Positions 1 through 5,988 of a stretch of DNA of 8,939 bases are shown piece after piece (position 1 is the first letter of the stretch; every line of letters starts with the position of its first letter). The notes below the pieces were generated by a model. It made no database searches. It worked only from the letters and a program-made list of their open reading frames with translations, and had not been told where the DNA came from. The DNA comes from Chloroflexia bacterium (GTDB lineage: Bacteria; Chloroflexota; Chloroflexia; Thermomicrobiales; UBA6265). The position numbers and the translations under genes are program-made. Location of the stretch: contig JAUIGA010000122.1 of the NCBI GenBank assembly GCA_030430125.1, forward strand, positions 1 through 8,939, written 5' to 3'.

Positions 1-1086
1 GGGCGGGATCACGATGCAGCCGTCCTCGTCCAGCGCCACCGGCGGCACCACCAGCTCCGCGTTCAGGGGTGACCCCTCCCCCGGCGCCGGCGTCTCCTGG
101 AACAGCGCGTTCGGGATGCTCGCGTTCACGTGGATCGACGCCGCTCCCAGAATCCCCGTGCTGAAGTGGTGCGGCACCACCGGCCTCCCGTGCGCGTACC
201 CCAGCGCCGCCACCCGCATCGTCTCCGTGATGCCGCCCACCCGCGACACGTCCGGCTGCAGCACGTCCACCTTGCCCCGCTCGATCAGGTCGCGGAAGTC
301 GAAGATCGTCGCCAGTTGCTCCCCCGCCGCGACCCGCACCGGCGAGCGCTCGCTCAGCCGCCCGTAGGCGTCCAGGTTGTCCGGCGGCAAGGGCTCCTCC
401 AGCCAGTAGATGTCGTACGCCGCCAGCATCTCCGCCCGCCGCGTCGCCGTCTTCAAATCCCACTCGGGACCGCCGCTGTCGTAGGCCCAGCCGACGTCGA
501 GCATCACCGGCGCGTCCGGTCCCACCGCCGAGCGGATGCCCTCGACGTGGGCGCGGTCGCTCGCCTCCGCCCGGCCGAAGTCCATCCAGCCGAACTTGAA
601 GGCGGTGTACCCCGCCTCCCGGTAGCGCGCCGCCTTCTCCGCCGTCTCCTGGCCGTCGCGTCCGAACAGCGCCGATGCGTAGGCGCGGATCTTCGCCCGC
701 GGGCTGCCCCCCAGCAGCTCGCAGACCGGTCGCCCGTAAACCTTCCCCTTGATGTCCCACAGCGCGATGTCCACCCCGCTGAGCGCGTGGACCACCGCGC
801 CGCGCCGCCCGTGGTACATCGAGGCGCGGTACATCTTGCGCCAGAGCCGCTCGATGTCGAGCGGGTTCTCCCCGATCAGCGCCTCCTTGAGGCCGGTCAT
901 GACCGAGTGGGACCGCGGCGCGTCCACCACCGCCTTCGCCACCAGGGGCGAGGTGTCCGCTTCGCCGATGCCGGTCACGCCCTCGTCGGTGTGCACCAGG
1001 ATGACGGCGCAGTCCTGCGTGCCGTTGGAAATCTCGCTGATTTCGGGAATCTTCAGGTAGACGACTTCGACGTCGGTGATCTTCAC
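1..1086 (-). CDS. Mandelate racemase/muconate lactonizing enzyme family protein (enolase superfamily), 3' end outside window
   Basis: Enolase-superfamily enzyme of the mandelate racemase subgroup, which abstracts the proton alpha to a carboxylate using Mg2+; many members dehydrate or epimerise sugar acids. 362 codons are visible and the frame is still open at base 1, so roughly the last 10-40 residues are missing. The N-terminal capping domain (about 1-125) is followed by the TIM barrel. Visible residues are Lys164, metal ligands Asp197, Glu230/231 (WLEEP) and Glu256 (AAGEQ), the Asp279-His306 dyad with the family's 27-residue spacing, and Glu331. Oddities: the KxK motif reads K-F-G, and the usual DxN reads D-V-G. 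GTG at 1086 is preferred as start because it gives the typical MKITDVEV N-terminus and has GGGAGG four bases upstream; ATG at 1098 would add only MGGR and overlaps that ribosome site. It is divergent from the creatininase-family gene. Substrate unknown; a sugar-acid dehydratase is my guess given the nearby glycosidase. Confidence 0.93.
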   Translation of the reverse strand, partial: MKITDVEVVYLKIPEISEISNGTQDCAVILVHTDEGVTGIGEADTSPLVAKAVVDAPRSHSVMTGLKEALIGENPLDIERLWRKMYRASMYHGRRGAVVHALSGVDIALWDIKGKVYGRPVCELLGGSPRAKIRAYASALFGRDGQETAEKAARYREAGYTAFKFGWMDFGRAEASDRAHVEGIRSAVGPDAPVMLDVGWAYDSGGPEWDLKTATRRAEMLAAYDIYWLEEPLPPDNLDAYGRLSERSPVRVAAGEQLATIFDFRDLIERGKVDVLQPDVSRVGGITETMRVAALGYAHGRPVVPHHFSTGILGAASIHVNASIPNALFQETPAPGEGSPLNAELVVPPVALDEDGCIVIPP

Positions 1087-1090
1087 GCGC

Positions 1091-1096
1091 CCTCCC
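1091..1096 (-). promoter_or_regulatory. Ribosome binding site deciding the GTG start of the enolase-superfamily gene
   Basis: On the minus strand GGGAGG lies four bases before GTG at 1086-1084. It overlaps the alternative ATG at 1098, which has no comparable purine run upstream of itself. This favours the GTG start. Confidence 0.6.
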
Positions 1097-1097
1097 A

Positions 1098-1126
1098 TTG
1101 CCTGTCGCTGGCCTGACCGATAGGAT
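1098..1126 (+). promoter_or_regulatory. Candidate sigma70-type promoter for the creatininase-family gene
   Basis: TTGCCT (1098-1103) and TAGGAT (1121-1126) are separated by exactly 17 bases and face the creatininase-family gene, whose start lies 60 bases beyond the -10. The -35 box lies at the 5' edge of the divergent gene. Found by eye; matches of this quality also occur by chance. Confidence 0.4.
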
Positions 1127-1130
1127 CAGC

Positions 1131-1159
1131 ATCATAGCCACAGCCGCAGCAGCCGTCCA
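1131..1159 (-). promoter_or_regulatory. Candidate sigma70-type promoter for the enolase-superfamily gene
   Basis: On the minus strand TGGACG (1159-1154) and TATGAT (1136-1131) are separated by 17 bases, with five of six matches in the -10 and four of six in the -35. The GTG start lies about 45 bases downstream of the -10. The two -10 boxes of the divergent promoters are only four bases apart, so a single regulator bound near 1120-1136 could control both genes. Confidence 0.45.
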
Positions 1160-1174
1160 TCCCGCGCACCGATG

Positions 1175-1180
1175 AAAGGA
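1175..1180 (+). promoter_or_regulatory. Ribosome binding site deciding the start of the creatininase-family gene
   Basis: AAAGGA lies six bases before ATG at 1187. It overlaps the in-frame upstream ATG at 1172, which has no purine-rich site of its own, so 1187 is the more likely start. Confidence 0.6.
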
Positions 1181-1186
1181 CACCCC

Positions 1187-2068
1187 ATGCCCCCGACCGT
1201 CGACGAGGATGCCGTGCGAGCCGAGCACCGCTACGAGCGCCTCACCTGGCCGGAGATCAACGGCGCGGTCGCGCAACGCAAGGTCGTTGTGCTGCCGATC
1301 GGCGCGGTCGAGCAGCACGGCCACCACCTGCCGCTCGACGTCGACGTCCGGCTGGCGTCATCGGTCGCGCTGGAGGCGGGGAAGCGCTCGCCGGAGACGA
1401 TGCTGGTGATGCCGCCCGTCAGCTACGGCTACTGTCCTCACGTGATGGATTTCCCCGGCACGATCACGATCGAGCCGAGCACCTTCGTCCGCCTGCTGAT
1501 CGACATCGCGAAGTCGGTCGCGCGCCACGGCTTCACGCGCATCGTGCTGCTCAACGGGCACGGCTCGAACTACCACCTGGTCGATCAGGCGGGGAGACAG
1601 GCGAACCTGCAGACGGAGGCCACCTGCTGCACCCTCTCGTGGTGGGATTTGGCCGCCGACTACTGGAACCGCGAGGTGCGCGAGTCGGGTCCGGGCGGGT
1701 GCGCGCACGCCTGCGAGCTGGAGACGTCGATGTACCTGCACCTTGACGAGGCTGGCGTCCGGAAGGATCGGATCGACGGGGCGCTGCCGTCCTTTCTCAC
1801 GGACGGGTCCGGTGGCGAGGAGTGGCAGCGGGTCGACCTGACGCTGGGGTCGGGCCCGGCCTCGATCATCGAGTGGACCTCGACCTACAGCGAGACCGGA
1901 TCCTTCGGCGCGCCGGAGCTCGCCACCGGGGAGAAGGGCCGCCTCGTGTTCGACCACGCCGTCGATCGGCTGGTCGGGCTGGTGGCGTGGCTGCGCGACC
2001 GCCCGGACACCGAGCGCCGCGACCTCCACGCGTCTCCCGCATCGACAGGCATGCCCTTCGGGTTCTGA
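1187..2068 (+). CDS. Creatininase family protein (metal-dependent amidohydrolase)
   Basis: Predicted cytosolic amidohydrolase of the creatininase superfamily, which includes creatininase, formamidopyrimidine hydrolases and the mycofactocin peptidase MftE; 293 residues against about 240-270 for most members. Binuclear metal motifs are intact: Glu42 and His44 in GAVEQHGHHLPLD, Asp53 eleven residues after Glu42, His125 in the NGHGSN motif, and Glu177 in HACELETS. In true creatininase the NGH motif continues with a glutamate (NGHYEN); here it does not, so creatinine itself is an unlikely substrate and the metal-binding Glu is probably the later one. No signal peptide is seen. The gene is divergent from the enolase-superfamily gene, 100 bases apart with back-to-back candidate promoters, which suggests a shared pathway and shared control (inference). 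The product and substrate cannot be named from sequence. Confidence 0.92.
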   Translation: MPPTVDEDAVRAEHRYERLTWPEINGAVAQRKVVVLPIGAVEQHGHHLPLDVDVRLASSVALEAGKRSPETMLVMPPVSYGYCPHVMDFPGTITIEPSTFVRLLIDIAKSVARHGFTRIVLLNGHGSNYHLVDQAGRQANLQTEATCCTLSWWDLAADYWNREVRESGPGGCAHACELETSMYLHLDEAGVRKDRIDGALPSFLTDGSGGEEWQRVDLTLGSGPASIIEWTSTYSETGSFGAPELATGEKGRLVFDHAVDRLVGLVAWLRDRPDTERRDLHASPASTGMPFGF

Positions 2069-2101
2069 TCTTGATTCCTGGATCGTGTTCCGGGTCTGCC
2101 G

Positions 2102-2177
2102 TCATTCGCGCTTGAGCCAGACAGTCATCGGGCCACGGCCTCGGTTGACCCAGATGGTGATACGGAATCGCCGTCAC
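2102..2177 (-). pseudogene. Frameshifted remnant of a GH127 (DUF1680) 3' end
   Basis: On the minus strand these bases match the last 25 codons (stop included) of the intact GH127 gene at 3086-3160, with 67 of 75 aligned bases identical and one extra base at 2155. The remnant reads VTAIPYH, then after the frameshift WVNRGRGPMTVWLKRE and a stop at the same place. Five of the eight substitutions are silent third-position changes and the two altered residues are conservative (Ala to Val, Arg to Lys). It therefore looks like the tail of a once-functional homologue rather than a neutral copy. Similarity ends abruptly at about 2178 and at the stop codon. With the intact copy it forms direct repeats flanking the toxin-antitoxin operon. 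Confidence 0.8.
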
Positions 2178-2238
2178 CGACTCTTGAGGTGGGGGCAGGG
2201 CGATCGCCAGGCATGGCAGATCCAGAAAAACTCCGCGA

Positions 2239-2655
2239 TCACGGTGCGCCACCCTCCGGATCGCCGAACAGCCTGAGATCTGGCACAAGCCGGAAGTCCC
2301 GCAAGTTGCGCGTCAGCAGCACCAGGTCATGGTGGAGCGCCGTGGCCGCGATCAACAGGTCCATGTCACCGACCTGCTGCCGGACCGAACGCGAAAGCTG
2401 ACCCCGCACGATCGCGAACCGTTCCATAACGTCGATCGTCAAAGGCAACAGCTCCTTGTCGCGCAAAAAGGCGTGGAGCCCGCCGAGTGCGACCTGAGGA
2501 TTGCGTGCGTAGTGCGCGCCTTCAAACAGCTCACCGTAGGTGATCAGCGAGACGGCCAGCCCATCCGCTGCCAGGTCGAGAAGCGTCCGCTCGGCATCGG
2601 CGTTGCCGTGCAACACATCGATGATCCAGTCCGTATCGACCAGATACGCGCTCAC
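2239..2655 (-). CDS. PIN-domain toxin, VapC-like ribonuclease
   Basis: Type II toxin of the VapC kind: a Mg2+-dependent endoribonuclease that typically cleaves tRNA or rRNA and is held inactive by its cognate antitoxin. The 138 residues are a full-length PIN domain. Acidic active-site positions are present: Asp7 in YLVDTDW, Glu42 in YGELFEG, Asp97/Asp99 in GDMDLLIAA, and Asn117 with Asp120 in TRNLRDF. The start is GTG at 2655, because this codon overlaps the antitoxin stop as GTGA and the protein then begins directly at the first beta strand; the longer open frame to the right is antitoxin sequence in another frame. The four-base overlap implies translational coupling after the antitoxin. It is the second and last gene of the operon; the next 170 bases to the left hold only the GH127 remnant. 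Confidence 0.93.
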   Translation of the reverse strand: MSAYLVDTDWIIDVLHGNADAERTLLDLAADGLAVSLITYGELFEGAHYARNPQVALGGLHAFLRDKELLPLTIDVMERFAIVRGQLSRSVRQQVGDMDLLIAATALHHDLVLLTRNLRDFRLVPDLRLFGDPEGGAP

Positions 2656-2954
2656 AGTTCGACGGACGGGCGATTGGCAACCCGGCGGCGCTCGCGGATG
2701 TAAGCCTTGAACGCGTCCGCGTCGATGTCGCGCCACGAGCCGGCCGCCTCGCGAATCCCGGCGCGGGAGCGTTCAACCGCGTCGGCCGATGGTCTTCGCC
2801 GGACCGGAGCCGCCCGCTGGGCAGATTCAACGCCGAGGCGGTAGACCGTATCGCCGGCTTCGACGATCACCGGCTCACCGGAAGCCAGGGCCTCATGAAG
2901 TACGAAGCTCAGTTCGCTGTCGGGCGGCACGTGCAATCTCCTGCTTGCGGCCAT
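2652..2954 (-). CDS. VapB-like antitoxin of the PIN-toxin operon
   Basis: Predicted antitoxin, 100 residues, encoded immediately before the PIN toxin. The N-terminal half (about 7-42) looks like a small DNA-binding or dimerisation fold of the Phd/AbrB kind seen in antitoxins next to VapC (ELSFVLHEALASGEPVIVEAGDTVYRL). The basic, probably flexible C-terminus (about 75-100, DADAFKAYIRERRRVANRP) resembles the toxin-wrapping tails of such proteins. Start chosen at ATG 2954, with GAGGAGG nine bases upstream; a much longer overlapping frame extends into the GH127 gene on the same strand and is an artefact. The family assignment rests on context and general look rather than on a diagnostic motif, so the exact antitoxin class is uncertain. 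It probably represses its own promoter in the 130-base gap after GH127. Confidence 0.85.
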   Translation of the reverse strand: MAASRRLHVPPDSELSFVLHEALASGEPVIVEAGDTVYRLGVESAQRAAPVRRRPSADAVERSRAGIREAAGSWRDIDADAFKAYIRERRRVANRPSVEL

Positions 2955-3050
2955 GGGCCTTGCCTCCTCGATCTGCTGCAATGCGCGATCGCAGTCGTGG
3001 TGAGCTGGCGCCGCAAGGCTCGACTGGATCGTCGCCTCCAGCTTACTCGA

Positions 3051-3065
3051 TACAGCGGTGTACAC
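3051..3065. promoter_or_regulatory. Possible operator upstream of the VapB-like antitoxin
   Basis: The perfect 8-base palindrome GTGTACAC (3058-3065) overlaps a TACA-N4-TGTA inverted repeat (3051-3062). It lies about 100 bases before the antitoxin start and just beyond the GH127 stop, where an autoregulatory operator would be expected. I see no convincing -10/-35 pair nearby. A short palindrome can occur by chance, so this is only a candidate. Confidence 0.25.
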
Positions 3066-3085
3066 GTTGTCTGCCGCCGGCGTGG

Positions 3086-5059
3086 TCATTCCCGCCTGAG
3101 CCAGACGGTCATCGGGCCACGGCCGCGGTTCGCCCAGAGGTGGTACGGGATCGCCGTCACCGCCACTGGTTCGCGCACACCGACCCGCCGGTCGCCGAGC
3201 TCCCGGTAGGGCATCCCCGACCAGCCAGCGTCGGGGGGAGCGAGCTCCGCCGTGCCGGAGATCACCACACAGCCACCCAGCAGGTCCGGCCGCCAGGCGG
3301 GGTGCAAATCCCGCGCCGTCCCCAGCACCAGATCGCGCACGTCGCCACGCTGGTTGTCCGCTTCCTCGATACAGTACAGCATAGGTCCGCGCATCAGCGC
3401 CACCCTGCCGACGCTGTCCGTCACGCGCGGATGCGCTTCCATGCGGCGGATCCGCATCGGCAGGCGCAGCTTCACGACGTCCCCCACTCGCCAGGTTCGG
3501 TTCAACGTCGCGTACTGCCCCGCCGCCGTCTCCGCAGGGGGCAGCGCCCGCCCGTTGACCTCTCCCGTCGCGCCGTCGCACCAGCCGGGCACACGCAGGT
3601 TGAGCGTGAGATCGCCCGCGTCGCGGAGCTCTGCCACCTCGATCTCGACCTTGCCGTCCCACGGGTAGCGGGTGCGCACCGCCAGCTCGATCTCACCGCC
3701 CGACGGCAGGTCGACCCGCACCGTTCCCGCCGCGAGCAGGTGCAGCCAGACGGTGTCGTGCAGCGGCCCAAGCTCTTCGCCAACGGCGCGGCGGGTGGTG
3801 ACGGTAGCGACCATCCCCGGCACGAGCGGAAGCGTGCGCGCGATGTTCGGCGGACAACAGGCGCACCCGAACCAGGGCTGGCGGCGGTGGGTGCCGTCAT
3901 CCTCCAGCGGGTTCTGGTAGAAGTAGTGATCGCCATCGAGCGAGAGGCCCGGCAGCATCGCGTTGTAGAGGGTGTGCTCGATCGCGTCGGCCCAGCGCGT
4001 GTCGTCCTTGGCCTCCAGCAACAGCATCCGCCACGCCCACATCACCGCGCCGATCGCCGCGCAGGATTCGGCATACGCCCGGGTGTTGGGCAGCTCGAAG
4101 TCCTTGCCGAACGCCTCGCCCTCCCAGCGGGAACCGATGCCGCCGCTGATGTAGCTGCGCCGGGTGGTCATGTTCGCCCACATCGCCTCCAGGGCTCCCC
4201 GCAACGCATGGTCGCGCACGTCGGCGAGCAAGTCGGCGGCGCCGGCGTTGAGGTAGACGGCCCGCACCGCGTGCCCGACCATCTCGCGCTGGTCCCGCAG
4301 GGGTGTTGCGTCCTGATGGTAGGCGCCGCCGCCGATGGAGCCGCGCCCACGCACGTCGACGAAGAAGCGCGCCTGGTCGAGATAGCGCCGCTCGCCGGTG
4401 AGCCGTGCCAGCTCGACCAGCGCCATCTCGATCTCGGGGTGACCGTCGGTCTCCTCCCGCTTGCCCTCGCTCGCCGGGCCGAAGGTGTCGCAGATGAGGT
4501 CGGTGAAACGGGTGGCGACATCGAGCAGCGACGTCTTGCCGGTGACGCGGGTGTGTGCGACCGCCGCCTGGATCAGGTGCCCGGCGCAATAAAGCTCGTG
4601 GCAATCGCGCAGGTTGCTCCAGCGCTCGCCCTCCCGTTCCTTCGAGAAGTACGTATTGACGTAGCCGTCGTCGTGCTGCGCGGATGCAATCACCGCGATG
4701 ACCGCGTCGATCATCCGCCCCAGGGCGGCGCGCTCCTCCTCCGGCGCCTGCGCCAACGCCCAGCTCGCCGCCTCCAGCCACTTGTAGACGTCGGAGTCGT
4801 TGAAGTAGAGCCCGGTGAACGGGGCATCGGATGTCCCGGCGACACGACGGAAGTTGTCGAGCCGGCCGGTGTCTTCGAGAAAGGCGAGCTGGCCGGGGAT
4901 GGTGTGTTCGCGGTTGCGCCGGATGCGCGGCGCCCAGACGGGATCGTCGAGCGTGACATTGTCGATCGGCACGGGGCGATGCGCGGCGTACGGGCTGCTG
5001 CGCGCGTCGACGGGAGTGGCGAGGCGCGGGCTGGGGATGGCGGCGGGCGTGTCGGTCAT
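3086..5059 (-). CDS. Glycoside hydrolase family 127 (DUF1680), beta-L-arabinofuranosidase-like
   Basis: Retaining glycosidase of the GH127 type, whose characterised member HypBA1 removes beta-L-arabinofuranose using a zinc-bound cysteine nucleophile. At 657 residues it has the family's full length: an alpha/alpha-barrel (about 40-410) and C-terminal beta-sandwich domains. Catalytic positions align with HypBA1: Glu315 (GEAF; acid/base), 16 residues before Glu331 in the ESC motif, with zinc ligands Glu331, Cys333 and the Cys401-Cys402 pair in CACCPPN. The typical C-terminal PYHLWANRG...MTVWLR motif is present. ATG at 5059 is chosen because family similarity begins soon after (PIDNVTLDDPVWAPR) and GGAG lies nine bases upstream; the 66-residue extension to 5257 has no family character. 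No signal peptide is visible, so the enzyme is probably intracellular and acts on imported oligosaccharides. It may work with the enolase-superfamily and creatininase-family enzymes, but it is not in an operon with them. True substrate unproven. Confidence 0.95.
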   Translation of the reverse strand: MTDTPAAIPSPRLATPVDARSSPYAAHRPVPIDNVTLDDPVWAPRIRRNREHTIPGQLAFLEDTGRLDNFRRVAGTSDAPFTGLYFNDSDVYKWLEAASWALAQAPEEERAALGRMIDAVIAVIASAQHDDGYVNTYFSKEREGERWSNLRDCHELYCAGHLIQAAVAHTRVTGKTSLLDVATRFTDLICDTFGPASEGKREETDGHPEIEMALVELARLTGERRYLDQARFFVDVRGRGSIGGGAYHQDATPLRDQREMVGHAVRAVYLNAGAADLLADVRDHALRGALEAMWANMTTRRSYISGGIGSRWEGEAFGKDFELPNTRAYAESCAAIGAVMWAWRMLLLEAKDDTRWADAIEHTLYNAMLPGLSLDGDHYFYQNPLEDDGTHRRQPWFGCACCPPNIARTLPLVPGMVATVTTRRAVGEELGPLHDTVWLHLLAAGTVRVDLPSGGEIELAVRTRYPWDGKVEIEVAELRDAGDLTLNLRVPGWCDGATGEVNGRALPPAETAAGQYATLNRTWRVGDVVKLRLPMRIRRMEAHPRVTDSVGRVALMRGPMLYCIEEADNQRGDVRDLVLGTARDLHPAWRPDLLGGCVVISGTAELAPPDAGWSGMPYRELGDRRVGVREPVAVTAIPYHLWANRGRGPMTVWLRRE

Positions 5060-5201
5060 GGCGGTCTGCTCCGGGTCGCGGCGACGGATGCCTGCTGCCA
5101 CCATGCTACCGCCAATCGACCGGCTTTTGTGTCCCTGCCTGACCGCAAGCGCGATACGATGAAATGGCGCGATTCTGACACGGCGAAAGAATGGGGTGTC
5201 G

Positions 5202-5489
5202 ATGGAGTTCGAGTGGGATGAGGACAAGCGCCGCAAGAACATCGAGAAGCACGGCATCGATTTTCACCGGGCACAGGCGCTCTTCGATGGCCGGGCTATC
5301 ATCAGCGTTCCGAGCAAGTATCCACACGAACCACGGATCAAGACGATCGGGATATTGGACGATGTCCATGTCGCGGCCGTGTGGACAGAGAGGGATGGAA
5401 AGATACGCCTCATTTCGGTGAGACCCGCCAGCCAGAACGAGCGAGCGCTCTTCCCGGCCCTCGCGCAACCAGGCACAGTTGGCCATTGA
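5202..5489 (+). CDS. brnT: BrnT family toxin (DUF497)
   Basis: Toxin of the type II BrnT/BrnA system, a RelE-fold ribonuclease that inhibits translation under stress in Brucella. The 95 residues show the family pattern: MEFEWDEDKRRKNIEKHGIDF at the N-terminus, the central IGILDDVHVAAVWTER strand pair, and the C-terminal RLISVRPASQNERALF helix and strand. Start chosen at ATG 5202 from the usual MxFEWD beginning, with GGGG five bases upstream; GTG at 5196 (adding two residues, with GAAAGA upstream) is a real alternative. The gene is divergent from GH127 across 142 bases, in which I could not find a convincing promoter. The antitoxin gene follows in the normal toxin-first order, but 80 bases away instead of overlapping. 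Confidence 0.93.
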   Translation: MEFEWDEDKRRKNIEKHGIDFHRAQALFDGRAIISVPSKYPHEPRIKTIGILDDVHVAAVWTERDGKIRLISVRPASQNERALFPALAQPGTVGH

Positions 5490-5498
5490 TGCTTCCGG

Positions 5499-5504
5499 TA
5501 GAAT
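5499..5504 (+). promoter_or_regulatory. Possible -10 box ahead of brnA
   Basis: TAGAAT lies about ten bases before the palindromic array in the brnT-brnA gap. The nearest -35-like hexamer, TTGGCC at 5479, is only 14 bases upstream, which is short. If real, brnA would have its own start site sitting directly on the putative operator. Confidence 0.25.
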
Positions 5505-5513
5505 AGCGGTGAG

Positions 5514-5537
5514 GTGTAACTACACGTGTAGCTACAC
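5514..5537. promoter_or_regulatory. Operator-like nested palindrome between brnT and brnA
   Basis: Four alternating half-sites, GTGTAA, CTACAC, GTGTAG and CTACAC, run end to end. The centre, CTACACGTGTAG (5520-5531), is a perfect 12-base palindrome, and the last two half-sites form a second, near-perfect one. Ribbon-helix-helix antitoxins such as BrnA bind arrays of short inverted half-sites in their own promoters, so this is a good candidate BrnA operator. Its place before brnA rather than before brnT is unexpected. An mRNA hairpin controlling brnA translation is the alternative reading. Confidence 0.55.
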
Positions 5538-5569
5538 GCATAACCCGGGCGACGGAAGGAATGCACAAC

Positions 5570-5914
5570 ATGGCCAAAAATGAGCAGATTGTCCACTACA
5601 CCGCCGAGCAGCTCGAGGAGATGATCGCGCGCGGCGAAGACCAGACCGACTGGGAACGCGTCCGCAACATGACCGATGAGGAAATCGAGGCCTCGATCGA
5701 CCACGAGGAAGAGGGCGAATTCGACTGGGATGCGGCGTATGTGGGCATGCCCCCCGGCCCACCCAAGAAGCAGCTCACGCTCCGGCTCGACCAGGATGTT
5801 GTCGCGTGGTTCCGCGAGCAGGGTCCGGGGTACCAGACACGCATGAACCAGGTGCTGCGCGGCTACGTCGAGGCCCAGCGCGAGAAGGAATCGAACGACC
5901 GCAAGGCGTCGTAG
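5570..5914 (+). CDS. brnA: BrnA family antitoxin (DUF4415, ribbon-helix-helix)
   Basis: Antitoxin partner of BrnT, expected to bind the toxin and repress the operon as a dimeric ribbon-helix-helix protein. The 114 residues comprise an N-terminal toxin-contact region with the family's YTAEQL...TDWERVRNMTDEEIEASI pattern (10-43), a proline-rich linker (60-65) and a C-terminal ribbon-helix-helix: strand KKQLTLRLD (66-74), helix DVVAWFREQG (76-85), then the GYQTRMNQVLRGYVEA helix (87-102). Start chosen at ATG 5570, with GGAAGGA nine bases upstream; the ATG at 5561 directly abuts that site and is unlikely. It lies 80 bases after brnT, and the gap holds the palindromic array. The acidic N-terminal half (EEIEASIDHEEEGEFDWD) matches the strongly basic toxin. 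Confidence 0.94.
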   Translation: MAKNEQIVHYTAEQLEEMIARGEDQTDWERVRNMTDEEIEASIDHEEEGEFDWDAAYVGMPPGPPKKQLTLRLDQDVVAWFREQGPGYQTRMNQVLRGYVEAQREKESNDRKAS

Positions 5915-5988
5915 GCGCCGATCTCACATTCCCCCGCGACACGCGTCTTTGCGGCAGAACCACGCCGCCACCCGAGGAGGAGCACGCC

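Noticed and set aside
130..1116. Long plus-strand open frame (328 codons) rich in Arg, His and Pro
   Set aside because: It is the antisense shadow of the enolase-superfamily gene; the composition is that of GC-rich reverse frames and it has no family resemblance.
2199..2208. Perfect 10-base palindrome GGCGATCGCC
   Set aside because: Only one copy, no promoter nearby, and such GC-rich palindromes are expected by chance at this base composition.
2955..3662. N-terminal extension of the antitoxin frame into GH127 on the same strand
   Set aside because: It is an alternate frame of GH127 coding sequence; the ATG at 2954 has a strong ribosome site and the antitoxin-like part begins there.
3690..3860. 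Suspected frameshift in GH127 after the CACCPPN motif, where the sequence looks less family-like
   Set aside because: The frame stays open and codon bias stays normal, neither alternative frame looks more family-like, and conserved C-terminal motifs follow in the same frame; a small loop insertion explains it.
5127..5160. Possible brnT promoter, TTGTGT and TACGAT
   Set aside because: The spacing is about 22 bases, too long for a sigma70 promoter, and no better pair was found.
2789..5221. 810-codon plus-strand open frame opposite the GH127 gene
   Set aside because: A shadow frame: Arg/His/Pro-rich, no recognisable domains, and the minus strand holds a complete GH127 protein with all catalytic residues.
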